Positions 1 through 7,305 of a DNA stretch of 64,000 nucleotides are shown here, one piece after another. Source of the DNA: Streptomyces sp. NRRL S-646 (GTDB lineage Bacteria; Actinomycetota; Actinomycetes; Streptomycetales; Streptomycetaceae). The stretch lies in NCBI RefSeq assembly GCF_000720765.1, contig NZ_JODC01000009.1:1-64000 (forward strand), read 5' to 3'. The position numbers were made by a program, and so were the translations under genes. Within the stretch, counting starts at the first letter, position 1, and the number at the start of each line of letters is the position of its first letter. A model generated the notes under the pieces. It was given only the letters and a program-made list of their open reading frames with translations. It was not told where the DNA came from and searched no databases.

Positions 1-400
1 TCTTGCGTTTCCGACTCTATCAGACCGTTTCCCGATCCGATTTCCTCGGTGCTTTCCAGGTTCCCGCTTTCGCGTTTCCCTTTCCGGCGACTCCGACTCT
101 ATCAGATCCTTTCGGGCCTGACTCCCAGTCAGAGGGGCTGTCCTCCCGGCCGTTGGGCCGTTCCGACGTCTCAAACCTTAGCGGATCCCTTCGGCAGTTC
201 CTAATCGAGCTGCCGGGTCCGAATCGAATTGAATTCGGGCACGCCGATATCAATCCCATTGGGAGATCGTTCTGATGGTTTGAGGTGCCGCTCGTGCGGC
301 GGAGGTGCTGTCGCAGAACCGTTACGGCTCCGTGGCAACCCGAAGAACTCTACGGATCCGCGAGAGCGCTGTCAAGCACCCTCTGTCAAGATCTTTTATG
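1..400 (-). promoter_or_regulatory. rRNA operon leader and promoter region (16S gene off the left edge)
   Basis: Read on the minus strand, this stretch has the layout of a Streptomyces rrn leader. It is less GC-rich than its surroundings, contains no plausible gene, and carries the block CTGATAGAGTCGG twice (about 11-23 and 91-103). Purine-rich GGAAA runs lie between the copies, as in the pre-16S leader of this genus. A strong housekeeping promoter lies at its upstream end (separate entry). The 16S gene should begin a few hundred bases beyond the left edge. Identification rests on recall of rrn leader sequences; the rRNA itself is not visible. Confidence 0.75.
347..375 (-). promoter_or_regulatory. 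Housekeeping-type rrn promoter (TTGACA-17-TAGAGT)
   Basis: On the minus strand a perfect -35 TTGACA (370-375) is separated by 17 nt from TAGAGT (347-352), reading into the rrn leader. A second TTGACA lies at 384-389 but has no -10 at a proper distance. The match to the principal vegetative sigma consensus is much better than usual for this genus, as expected for an rRNA promoter. It starts only about 33 bp past the marR stop codon on the same strand. Confidence 0.75.
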
Positions 401-407
401 TCGGGCT

Positions 408-959
408 TCAGTCCAGGTCGGTGAGGCGTCCGCCCGCGTCCGGCTGGGCGTGTTCCACCCTACGCAGGAGGCGGGTGAGGACCTCTCCGAGGGCGGTGCG
501 TTCCTCGAGGGACAGGTCCTGGAGGAGGTCCTCCTCGAAGACCGTGGCCATGCGCATCGCTTCGAGCCACTTCTCGCGGCCCTCCGCGGTCAGCTCCACG
601 ATCACCCGGACCCGGTTGGACTCGTCGCGCTCCCGGGTCACCAGTCCCTCGGCGACCATGCGGTCGATCCGGTGGGTCATCGCGGCCGGCGTCAGGCCCA
701 GGCGCTTGGCGAGATCACTCGGGCCCAGGCGGTAGGGGGCGCCGGAGAGGACGAGGGCCTTGAGGACCTCCCACTCGGCGTTGCTGATGCCGAGGGCGGA
801 GGTCTGGCGGCCGTAGGCGACGTTCATACGGCGGTTCAGGCGGGAGAGGGCCGAGACGATCTTTTCGACCTGGGGATCGAGGTCCCGGAACTCGCGCTGG
901 TAGGCGGCGATCTGCTCTTCGAGTGTCGGTTCGCCGAGGGTGCCGGGGGTGTCGCCCAT
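408..959 (-). CDS. MarR-family transcriptional regulator beside an MFS pump
   Basis: 183-residue MarR protein. The winged helix spans roughly residues 55-130, from LGISNAEWEVLKAL through the recognition helix (LAKRLGLTPAAMTHRIDRM) and the wing (RERDESNRVRVIVELTAEG). The acidic N-terminal and C-terminal helices form the dimer interface in this family. It is divergent from the MFS gene at 1070 with a 110-bp shared promoter region, the usual layout of a MarR protein controlling an efflux pump. From memory this pair matches SCO4122/SCO4121 of S. coelicolor, where the pump has been linked to multidrug resistance. The gene ends almost on top of the rrn promoter with no hairpin between them. ATG start at 959; no better internal start. 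Confidence 0.9.
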   Translation of the reverse strand: MGDTPGTLGEPTLEEQIAAYQREFRDLDPQVEKIVSALSRLNRRMNVAYGRQTSALGISNAEWEVLKALVLSGAPYRLGPSDLAKRLGLTPAAMTHRIDRMVAEGLVTRERDESNRVRVIVELTAEGREKWLEAMRMATVFEEDLLQDLSLEERTALGEVLTRLLRRVEHAQPDAGGRLTDLD

Positions 960-1012
960 GGGCGAAGTATGGCACGGGCACGCTTGGCGTTGAAGTTCTT
1001 CTGGGTGTAGTG

Positions 1013-1034
1013 TTTAGCTTCGAACTTTAGCTTC
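1013..1034. promoter_or_regulatory. Direct repeat TTTAGCTTC in the marR-MFS divergent region, candidate MarR operator
   Basis: TTTAGCTTC occurs at 1013-1021 and again at 1026-1034, a 13-bp period in a distinctly AT-rich patch just upstream of the MFS ribosome binding site. Position and repetition suggest an operator for the divergent MarR protein. The half-sites are direct rather than clearly inverted, so the assignment is an inference. Confidence 0.4.
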
Positions 1035-1069
1035 TAAGTCTTCACTCCTAACTACTGAGAGAGGTGAAC

Positions 1070-2359
1070 GTGACCAGGGCGATGGGCGCAGCGATGCGCC
1101 GGATCCACATGGGTAACGCACTCAGCGCGTTCGGGCTCGGCTTCACCGTCCCCTACCTGTACGTCTATGTGGCGCAGGTGCGGGGGCTGGGGGCCATGAC
1201 GGCGGGACTCGTACTCGCCGTCTTTGCTGTGGCCGCGCTGATCGTGCTGCCGTTCGCCGGGCGGGCCATCGTCCGGCGCGGTCCCCGGCCGGTCCTGCTC
1301 GCCGCCTTGGTCACTGCCGCCATCGGGGCGCTGAGCCTGGGGCTGGCGAGCAGCAGCACCACCGTGCTGCTGTCGGCGGCCGCGCTCGGCGCCGGGCAGG
1401 CCGTGATGCAGCCGGCGCTCGCGACGATGATCGTGGACTGTTCCACGGCGGACACCCGCTCGCGCGCCTTTGCGATGCAGTTCTTCCTGCAGAACCTGGG
1501 GCTCGGTGTCGGCGGGCTCATCGGCGGCCATCTTGTGGACTCTACGCGCGTCGACTCCTTCACCCTGCTGTTCTCGATCGAGGCAGCGGTGTTCCTGCTG
1601 CTCGCGGTCGTGATGACCACCGTGCGGATGCCGCACTCCCCGCGCATCGAGGGCGCGCCCGCTCAGTCCACGAAGGGCAGCTGGAAGCAGCTGCTCGGCA
1701 ACCGGGCCATGGTGCAGTTGTCCGTGCTGGGTTTTGTGCTGTTCTTCGCCTGCTACGGGCAGTTCGAGTCGGGGCTGAGTGCATACGGGGTCGAGGCTGC
1801 GGGGATTTCGACGTCCGCGCTGGGGACAGCGCTGGCCGCCAACACCCTGATGATCGTCGTCGCGCAGTTCGCCGTGCTGCGGTTCGTCGAGCGCCGGCGC
1901 CGGTCCCGGGTGATCGCCGTTGTCGGGCTGATCTGGGCCGTGGCGTGGGTCATGGCCGGGTACGCCGGGCTCGGGCACGGCAGCCAGGAGATGGCAACGG
2001 CCGCCTTCGTGTCGACGTATGCCTTGTTCGGGCTGGGTGAGGCGATGCTGTCGCCGACCGTCGCTCCGCTGGTCGCCGATCTTGCGCCGACGGGGATGGC
2101 GGGGCAGTACAACTCCGCCTTCGCCCTGGTGAAACAGCTTGCGCTGGCGGTCGGGCCTGCGGTGGGCGGGCCGCTGGGGGCCTCGTTGCACGGGCCGTAC
2201 ATCGTGACGTTCCTGCTGTTCTCGCTGGGGATCAGCGTGCTGGCGTTGCGGCTGGGCAAGGGGCTCACGCCGGTGCAGGACCAGCCTTGGCTGGCGCGCC
2301 AGAGCCGAGTGGTTGCCCGGGGTGGGGCGTCTGCCCAGCCTGTGGCCACGGAGGCGTAG
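1070..2359 (+). CDS. MFS multidrug efflux transporter
   Basis: About 429 residues with 12 predicted membrane segments, first helix from ALSAFGLGFTVPYLYVYVAQV. The loop after helix 2 carries FAGRAIVRRGPRPVL, an MFS motif-A-like segment, and helix 5 (GAGQAVMQPALATMIVDCS) resembles the motif C region of drug/proton antiporters. Two in-frame GTG codons are possible (1064, 1070); I chose 1070 because GAGAGAGG at 1056-1063 would overlap the first but sits about 6 nt from the second. Divergent from marR, so probably repressed or activated by it. The substrate cannot be read from sequence; multidrug export is inferred from the pairing with MarR. Confidence 0.88.
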   Translation: MTRAMGAAMRRIHMGNALSAFGLGFTVPYLYVYVAQVRGLGAMTAGLVLAVFAVAALIVLPFAGRAIVRRGPRPVLLAALVTAAIGALSLGLASSSTTVLLSAAALGAGQAVMQPALATMIVDCSTADTRSRAFAMQFFLQNLGLGVGGLIGGHLVDSTRVDSFTLLFSIEAAVFLLLAVVMTTVRMPHSPRIEGAPAQSTKGSWKQLLGNRAMVQLSVLGFVLFFACYGQFESGLSAYGVEAAGISTSALGTALAANTLMIVVAQFAVLRFVERRRRSRVIAVVGLIWAVAWVMAGYAGLGHGSQEMATAAFVSTYALFGLGEAMLSPTVAPLVADLAPTGMAGQYNSAFALVKQLALAVGPAVGGPLGASLHGPYIVTFLLFSLGISVLALRLGKGLTPVQDQPWLARQSRVVARGGASAQPVATEA

Positions 2360-2440
2360 GGCACCCGGTGCTGGGGTGGGCGGGTTCGGGCGCTGCCCGC
2401 TCGGAGGTGCCGCTCCCCTTGGGTCGGGAGCCGCCCCAGC

Positions 2441-2535
2441 GGCACGACTGCCCGCAGGTGCAGCGACTGCACCCCCTAGGGGCGCGGGGAACCGCGCGAG
2501 CAACCCAGCACGCACCCGCACCCGGCCACGGCCGG
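2441..2535. repeat. Dispersed Streptomyces intergenic repeat (CCCCCTAGGGGCGCGGGGAA family)
   Basis: This sits between the convergent ends of the MFS and SpoIIE genes. It contains CACCCCCTAGGGGCGCGGGG followed by AACCGCGCGAG and an ACGCACCCGCACCCGGCCACGG-like tail. I recognise this as a repeat found in many copies between genes of Streptomyces genomes. CCCCTAGGGG is a perfect palindrome that could form a short stem. A related fragment (TGCGGGCAGTCGTGCC) appears near 29809. Confidence 0.65.
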
Positions 2536-2549
2536 AAGTCCCCGCGGCG

Positions 2550-4196
2550 TTACCCCTTCGGCAGGACGAACTCGCACCAGACCGCCTTGCCGCCCCCCGG
2601 CGTCCGGCGCGACCCCCAGTTCGAGGCGATCGTCGCGACGATGGCGATGCCCCGGCCCGACTCGTCGCCGGGTTCCGCTCGGCGGCGGCGGGGGAGGTGG
2701 TCGTCGCCGTCGGTGACCTCGATGATCAGGCGGCGGTCGGTGCGGCGCAGGCGGAGGCGCATGGGTGGGGTGCCGTGCTGGAGGGAGTTGGCGACCAGTT
2801 CGCTGGCCGCGAGGACGCCGAGGTCGTGGAGTTCGGTCGGGAAGCGCCAGCTCGTCAGGACGCCGGAGGCGAAGGCACGCGCGCGTGGGGCCGCTTCGAT
2901 GCCGCCGAGGAGTTCCAGGGCCGCGTTGCGGAAGAGGTCGCTGTCCGGGCCGGTGCGGGCCGGGTGCTGGAGGACCAGGACGGCCACGTCGTCGTCGTGG
3001 TCCGCCGTCACGCCTGCCGAGCGGACGAGGCGGTCGCAGACGACCTGCGGGGTGCCCGTGGCGCCGGACAGGGCGCGCTCCAGGGCCGCGATGCCCTCGT
3101 CCAGGTCCTCGTTCCTGCGTTCCACCAGGCCGTCCGTGTAGAGGACGGCTGTGGAGCCGGGGCCCAGGGGGATCGAGCCCGACGCGTGCATCCAGCCGCC
3201 CGTGCCGAGGGGCGGGCCGGTCGGTTCGTCGGCGCGCAGGACCACTCCGCTCTCGTCGCGGACGAGGATCGGGAGGTGGCCGGCGGAGGCGTACACCAGG
3301 CGGCCCTCGTTCGGGTCGTGGATGGCGTACACGCAGGTGGCGATCTGGTTGGCGTCGATCTCCGTGGCCAGGCCGTCGAGGAGCTGCAGGATCTCGTGCG
3401 GGGGGAGGTCGAGGCGGGCGTACGCGCGGACCGCCGTGCGGAGTTGGCCCATGACGGCCGCAGCTCGTACGCCTCGGCCCATCACGTCGCCGATGACGAG
3501 GGCCGTGCGGCCGCCGCCGAGGGTGATGACGTCGTACCAGTCGCCGCCGACCGCCGCCTCGGTGCCGCCGGGCTGGTAGGTGGCGGCGATGCGCAGGTCG
3601 TCCGGTTCTTCGAGTTCCTGGGGCAGCAGCGAGCGCTGGAGGGTGACCGCTGTTTCGCGCTGCCGGCGTTCGCTGGCGCGGAGGCGTTCGGCGGCCTCGG
3701 CGTGGTCGGTGACGTCGGTCGCGAAGACCAGTACGCCCGCGTTCTCGCCTTCTGTCACCGGGGTGCAGGTGAAGGTGTAGGAGCGGCCGTCGGGGGCCTT
3801 GCGGGACTTGAGGGTGCGGGGCTTGCGGCTGCGCAGGACCTGGTCGAGGAGCGGGAGCAGGCCCAGTTCGTCGAGTTCGGGGAGGGATTCGCGGGTGGGC
3901 TCGCCGAGCGGCCGTACGCCGAAGGCCGTCACATAGGCGTCGTTGATGTAGGCGACGCGGTGGTCGGGGCCGTGGACGAGGGCGACGAGGGCCGGGACGC
4001 GGTCGAGGACCTCGCGGACGGGGAGTTCGTCGACGGCCGGTACGGGTGCGTGCTCGTCGGTGAGTTGTTCGGCGCGGGCCGCGGGCACGGCGCCCGGGGC
4101 CTCGGCCTGCCGGTCGGGGGCGGCCGTGTGATCGGTCCGCGCTGCGGCGCGGCGCTGCGTTCCGGGGAGCCGGGCGCTCCAGCGCGTGAAGTTCAC
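2550..4196 (-). CDS. PAS - SpoIIE/PP2C phosphatase - HATPase regulator
   Basis: 548-residue cytoplasmic regulator with three modules. A PAS domain (about 60-165; VALVHGPDHRVAYINDAYV) is followed by a SpoIIE-type PP2C phosphatase (about 200-395) with metal motifs GGDWYD, VIGDVMGRG and DHDDDVAVLVL. The C-terminal RsbW-like ATPase (about 425-548) has the N-box ASELVANSLQHG and the G-box ESGRGIAIV. Such proteins dephosphorylate STAS anti-sigma antagonists while the ATPase domain acts as switch kinase or anti-sigma factor, so this looks like a self-contained sigma-control unit sensing through PAS. No STAS or sigma gene is adjacent; the nearest STAS genes are about 35 kb away. GTG start at 4196 with AAGGA upstream. 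Confidence 0.88.
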   Translation of the reverse strand: MNFTRWSARLPGTQRRAAARTDHTAAPDRQAEAPGAVPAARAEQLTDEHAPVPAVDELPVREVLDRVPALVALVHGPDHRVAYINDAYVTAFGVRPLGEPTRESLPELDELGLLPLLDQVLRSRKPRTLKSRKAPDGRSYTFTCTPVTEGENAGVLVFATDVTDHAEAAERLRASERRQRETAVTLQRSLLPQELEEPDDLRIAATYQPGGTEAAVGGDWYDVITLGGGRTALVIGDVMGRGVRAAAVMGQLRTAVRAYARLDLPPHEILQLLDGLATEIDANQIATCVYAIHDPNEGRLVYASAGHLPILVRDESGVVLRADEPTGPPLGTGGWMHASGSIPLGPGSTAVLYTDGLVERRNEDLDEGIAALERALSGATGTPQVVCDRLVRSAGVTADHDDDVAVLVLQHPARTGPDSDLFRNAALELLGGIEAAPRARAFASGVLTSWRFPTELHDLGVLAASELVANSLQHGTPPMRLRLRRTDRRLIIEVTDGDDHLPRRRRAEPGDESGRGIAIVATIASNWGSRRTPGGGKAVWCEFVLPKG

Positions 4197-4420
4197 GAAT
4201 CCTTGCCTCGTGTCGTCGTCTTCGGCGTCTTCGGCCGACTCCGGACCCGGCCGGAGGGCTGGGGCGTGACGCCCCCGGGATGCAGCACGGTGGAGAGAGC
4301 CTCTTGGGTTCGAAGGGCGAGCATCTGCTCGCCCCGGGGGCGGGGATCAGTCTGGCAGTGTGGCCTACCGGGGCGACATCCGTGAGACGCCCACCCGGTC
4401 GGTGGAGTTCCTCGGTCCGG

Positions 4421-5800
4421 TCAGGACGACCCCTTCGGGTCGTTCATCGGGTCGGTAGGAGGCTTTCCACCGGCCGCGAGTTCGAACTCCGCTCGGGGAT
4501 GTTCGAGCGAACCCAGGGAGACGATCTCCCGCTTGAAGAGGCCCGAAAGGGTCCATTCGGCCAGGACACGGGCCTTGCGGTTGAAGGTGGGCACCCTGCT
4601 GAGGTGGTAGACGCGGTGCATGAACCAGGCAGGGTAGCCCTTCAGCTTGCGGCCGTAGACGTGGGCGACGCCCTTGTGGAGGCCCAGGGAGGCGACCGAG
4701 CCGACGTACTTGTGGGAGTACGTCTGAAGGGGTTCGCCGCGCAGGGAGTGCGCGATGTTGTCGCCGAGGAGCTTGGCCTGGCGGACCGCGTGCTGGGCGT
4801 TGGGTGCGGTCTCCGCGCCGGGTTCGGCGGCGGTGACGTCGGGGACGGCGGCCGCGTCTCCTGCCGCCCACGCGTGCGTGGTGCCGTCGATCGTCAGCTG
4901 GGGGGTGCATTTCAGCCGACCGCGTTCGGTGCGGGGGAGGTCGGTGGCGGCGAGCAGCGGGCTGGGCTTCACGCCGGCCGTCCAGACGACCGTACGGGTC
5001 GGGAAGCGGGCGCCGTCGCTGAGGACGGCGACGCGGTCCGCGCAGGACTCCAGGCGGGTCTGCAGGCGTACGTCGATGTTGCGGCGGCGCAGTTCGGTGA
5101 CCGTGTAGCGGCCCATCTCCTCGCCGACCTCGGGCAGGATGCGGTCGGAGGCCTCCACGAGGATCCACTTCATGTCCTCGGGCCGCACGTTGTGGTAGTA
5201 GCGGGCGGCGTAGCGGGCCATGTCCTCGAGTTCGCCGAGTGCCTCCACCCCGGCGAAGCCGCCGCCGACGAAGACGAAGGTGAGGGCCGCGTCGCGGATC
5301 TCGGGGTCGCGGGTGGAGGAGGCGATGTCCATCTGCTCGATGACGTGGTTGCGCAGGCCGATGGCCTCCTCGACCGACTTGAAACCGATGCCGTGGTCGG
5401 CGAGGCCGGGGATGGGCAGCGTGCGCGAGATCGAGCCGGGGGCGAGGACGAGTTCGTCGTACGTCATGTGCTCGGGGCCGGCGCCCTCCTCCTCCGTGGC
5501 GAGGGTCATGACGCCGGCGGTGCGCTTGGCGTGGTCGATCGACTGGACCTCGCCGACGACGACATGGCACTGGTCCAGGACCCGGCGCAGCGGTACGACG
5601 ACATGCCGGGGTGAAATGGCACCGGCGGCCGCTTCGGGAAGGAATGGCTGATAGGTCATGTAAGGGTCGGGAGTGACGACTGTGATCTCGGCCTCGCCCC
5701 GCCTGAGTTCCCGTTTCAGCTTCTGCTGGAGGCGCAGGGCCGTGTACATCCCGACGTAGCCACCGCCGACAACGAGAATGCGCGCACGTTCCTTCACCAT
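4421..5800 (-). CDS. ndh: Type II NADH dehydrogenase (NDH-2), NAD(P)/FAD-dependent
   Basis: 459-residue single-subunit flavoprotein transferring electrons from NADH to menaquinone without proton pumping. The N-terminal FAD Rossmann motif is LVVGGGYVGMY, the NADH-binding motif FVFVGGGFAGVEALGELE (about 170), and the second FAD motif WAAGDAAAVPD (about 310). The C-terminal part (HKYVGSVASLGLHKGVAHV, LAEWTLSGLFKREI) is typical of the membrane-associated NDH-2 family. I chose ATG 5800 (MVKERARIL) because homology begins there; an in-frame GTG at 5833 would add 11 residues. Divergent from atrA; in S. coelicolor the matching gene is SCO4119 by memory. AtrA could regulate it from the shared promoter region. 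Confidence 0.9.
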   Translation of the reverse strand: MVKERARILVVGGGYVGMYTALRLQQKLKRELRRGEAEITVVTPDPYMTYQPFLPEAAAGAISPRHVVVPLRRVLDQCHVVVGEVQSIDHAKRTAGVMTLATEEEGAGPEHMTYDELVLAPGSISRTLPIPGLADHGIGFKSVEEAIGLRNHVIEQMDIASSTRDPEIRDAALTFVFVGGGFAGVEALGELEDMARYAARYYHNVRPEDMKWILVEASDRILPEVGEEMGRYTVTELRRRNIDVRLQTRLESCADRVAVLSDGARFPTRTVVWTAGVKPSPLLAATDLPRTERGRLKCTPQLTIDGTTHAWAAGDAAAVPDVTAAEPGAETAPNAQHAVRQAKLLGDNIAHSLRGEPLQTYSHKYVGSVASLGLHKGVAHVYGRKLKGYPAWFMHRVYHLSRVPTFNRKARVLAEWTLSGLFKREIVSLGSLEHPRAEFELAAGGKPPTDPMNDPKGSS

Positions 5801-6186
5801 CCCATGACGCACCCAGCGCTTGAGTTTGTCCACAGCCCCGACAATTTGTGTGACGGACGGCCGGGGACGCCCAGGGTTGGCCGAATTGTCCAAGCGCTCG
5901 GAAGGATTGCAGGTCAGCGGGTGTGCGCCGGATGACCTTGAGGGGCGCAATCGGGACGTATACGACCCGTACTCCGATCGGGGGGCGCTCTGTGCGGAAC
6001 CTGCCCCTTCTGAATTGACTCCCTCTCAACTATGTTCGTGTCTTGACGGGGTGTAGGGGGATGCACTCATCGGTCGTCGAGTCCGCGACAAGCGGGCCGG
6101 TGAACCGGGCTTGTTCCCACGCTCCGGCAACCAATGAATGGCGGGGAGAGTCTCCGGGGGGAGACGTCATTACCGGGGGAACGCTT
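5801..6186. other. Divergent ndh / atrA promoter region, no gene seen
   Basis: 386 bp between the divergent ndh and atrA start codons. I see no coding signal. The atrA start is set by ATTACCGGGGGAACGCTT directly before ATG 6187. I looked for an inverted repeat that could be an AtrA operator and found none convincing. Confidence 0.5.
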
Positions 6187-6954
6187 ATGCATGTTCAGGA
6201 CTCTCATTGGTCGTCCGCGTCTGCACTGACATCGGGCGGCATGGTGAGCGCGGCGACGGGCAACGGACGCGGGGACACCTCGCGTACGACGCCGCTGCGC
6301 GTGGATGCACAGCGCAATCTGGAGCACGTACTGCGCGCGGCGCGCGAGGTCTTCGGCGAGCTGGGGTACGGCGCGCCGATGGAGGACGTGGCGCGGCGGG
6401 CGCGGGTGGGTGTGGGGACCGTGTACCGGCGGTTCCCGAGCAAGGACGTCCTGGTACGGCGGATAGCCGAGGAGGAGACCTCCCGGCTGACCGACCAGGC
6501 CCGGGCGGCGCTCGGGCAGGAGGACGAGCCGTGGTCGGCGCTCTCGCGCTTCCTGCGCACGTCGGTGGCCTCGGGCGCCGGGCGGCTGCTGCCGCCGCAG
6601 GTGCTGCGGGTCTCGGCCGGCGACGAGGGGTCCGACGGCACGGTCTTCGACGAGGCCCGGGTGCCGCAGCAGCGGACGCAGCCGGGCTCCGGGGAGCTGC
6701 GGCTCGTTCCCGAAGGGGCCCCGAAGGTCTCTGCGGAGGACGACACGGGTGCGGCGGCGCTGCTCGAGGTCGTGGGCCAGCTCGTGGAGCGGGCGCGCGC
6801 GGCGGGTGAGCTGCGGGCCGACGTGTCGGTCTCGGACGTGCTGCTGGTCATCGCGACGGCGGCGCCCTCGCTGCCGGACGCGGCCCAGCAGGCGGCCGCT
6901 TCGGCACGGCTGCTCGACATCCTGCTGGAGGGGCTGCGGTCGCGGCCGGCCTGA
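6187..6954 (+). CDS. atrA: AtrA, TetR-family regulator of antibiotic production
   Basis: 255-residue TetR regulator. The HTH lies at about residues 40-90, with ARRARVGVGTVYRRFPSKDVLVRRI as helix-turn-helix core. The C-terminal ligand and dimer domain includes ASGAGRLLPPQVLRV and LPDAAQQAAASARLLDILLEGLRSRPA. The start MHVQDSHWSSASALTSGG and the whole N-terminal half match my memory of S. coelicolor AtrA (SCO4118). That protein activates actII-ORF4 (actinorhodin) and nagE2 (N-acetylglucosamine uptake), linking nutrients to secondary metabolism. ATG 6187 is preceded by GGGGGA at 7 nt; upstream in-frame codons lack homology. The middle (about 145-190) is variable, acidic and low in complexity. 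Divergent from ndh. Confidence 0.88.
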   Translation: MHVQDSHWSSASALTSGGMVSAATGNGRGDTSRTTPLRVDAQRNLEHVLRAAREVFGELGYGAPMEDVARRARVGVGTVYRRFPSKDVLVRRIAEEETSRLTDQARAALGQEDEPWSALSRFLRTSVASGAGRLLPPQVLRVSAGDEGSDGTVFDEARVPQQRTQPGSGELRLVPEGAPKVSAEDDTGAAALLEVVGQLVERARAAGELRADVSVSDVLLVIATAAPSLPDAAQQAAASARLLDILLEGLRSRPA

Positions 6955-7305
6955 GGTGGCGGCCCGTCTGCGGGGCAGGGCGTGTCAGCGTCTCCGGCAG
7001 TCCGTAACTCGAACGGCCCGTAACTCGAAGAGGTGACGGTGGGGCGTGGGCACTGCGCAGCTCGCGCGCCCGGCGTGGGCCGGAAATGAGCAGGACATTT
7101 CTGGCATGCCACTCAACTGCCGCTCAACTTCCGCCTGTCGGGCGTCAATTGAGCCTTCCCCGAATGGGCGATGGCTAGTACTACGGCACGACAAGTCCCC
7201 ACGGACGGGTGGATGGTCCGCTCCGAGGGGTCCTGAACAAAAGCCAATATGGCACTCTGACCCGGTGTTCGGGACTGGTTGGGCAGGCGTCGGGGGCTTT
7301 CCGCG
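6955..7305. other. atrA - sigma factor intergenic region with direct repeat CCGTAACTCGAA
   Basis: 351 bp without a gene. Near its left end CCGTAACTCGAA occurs twice (7002-7013 and 7018-7029), 16 bp apart. The right half is less GC-rich (CAATATGGCACTCTGACCC) and probably holds the sigma gene promoter. The role of the direct repeat is unknown. Confidence 0.4.

Noticed and set aside
384..389. Second TTGACA as an additional rrn promoter
   Set aside because: No -10 hexamer lies 16-18 bp downstream on the minus strand.
5801..6186. AtrA autoregulatory operator
   Set aside because: I looked for an inverted repeat in the shared ndh-atrA region and found none convincing by eye.
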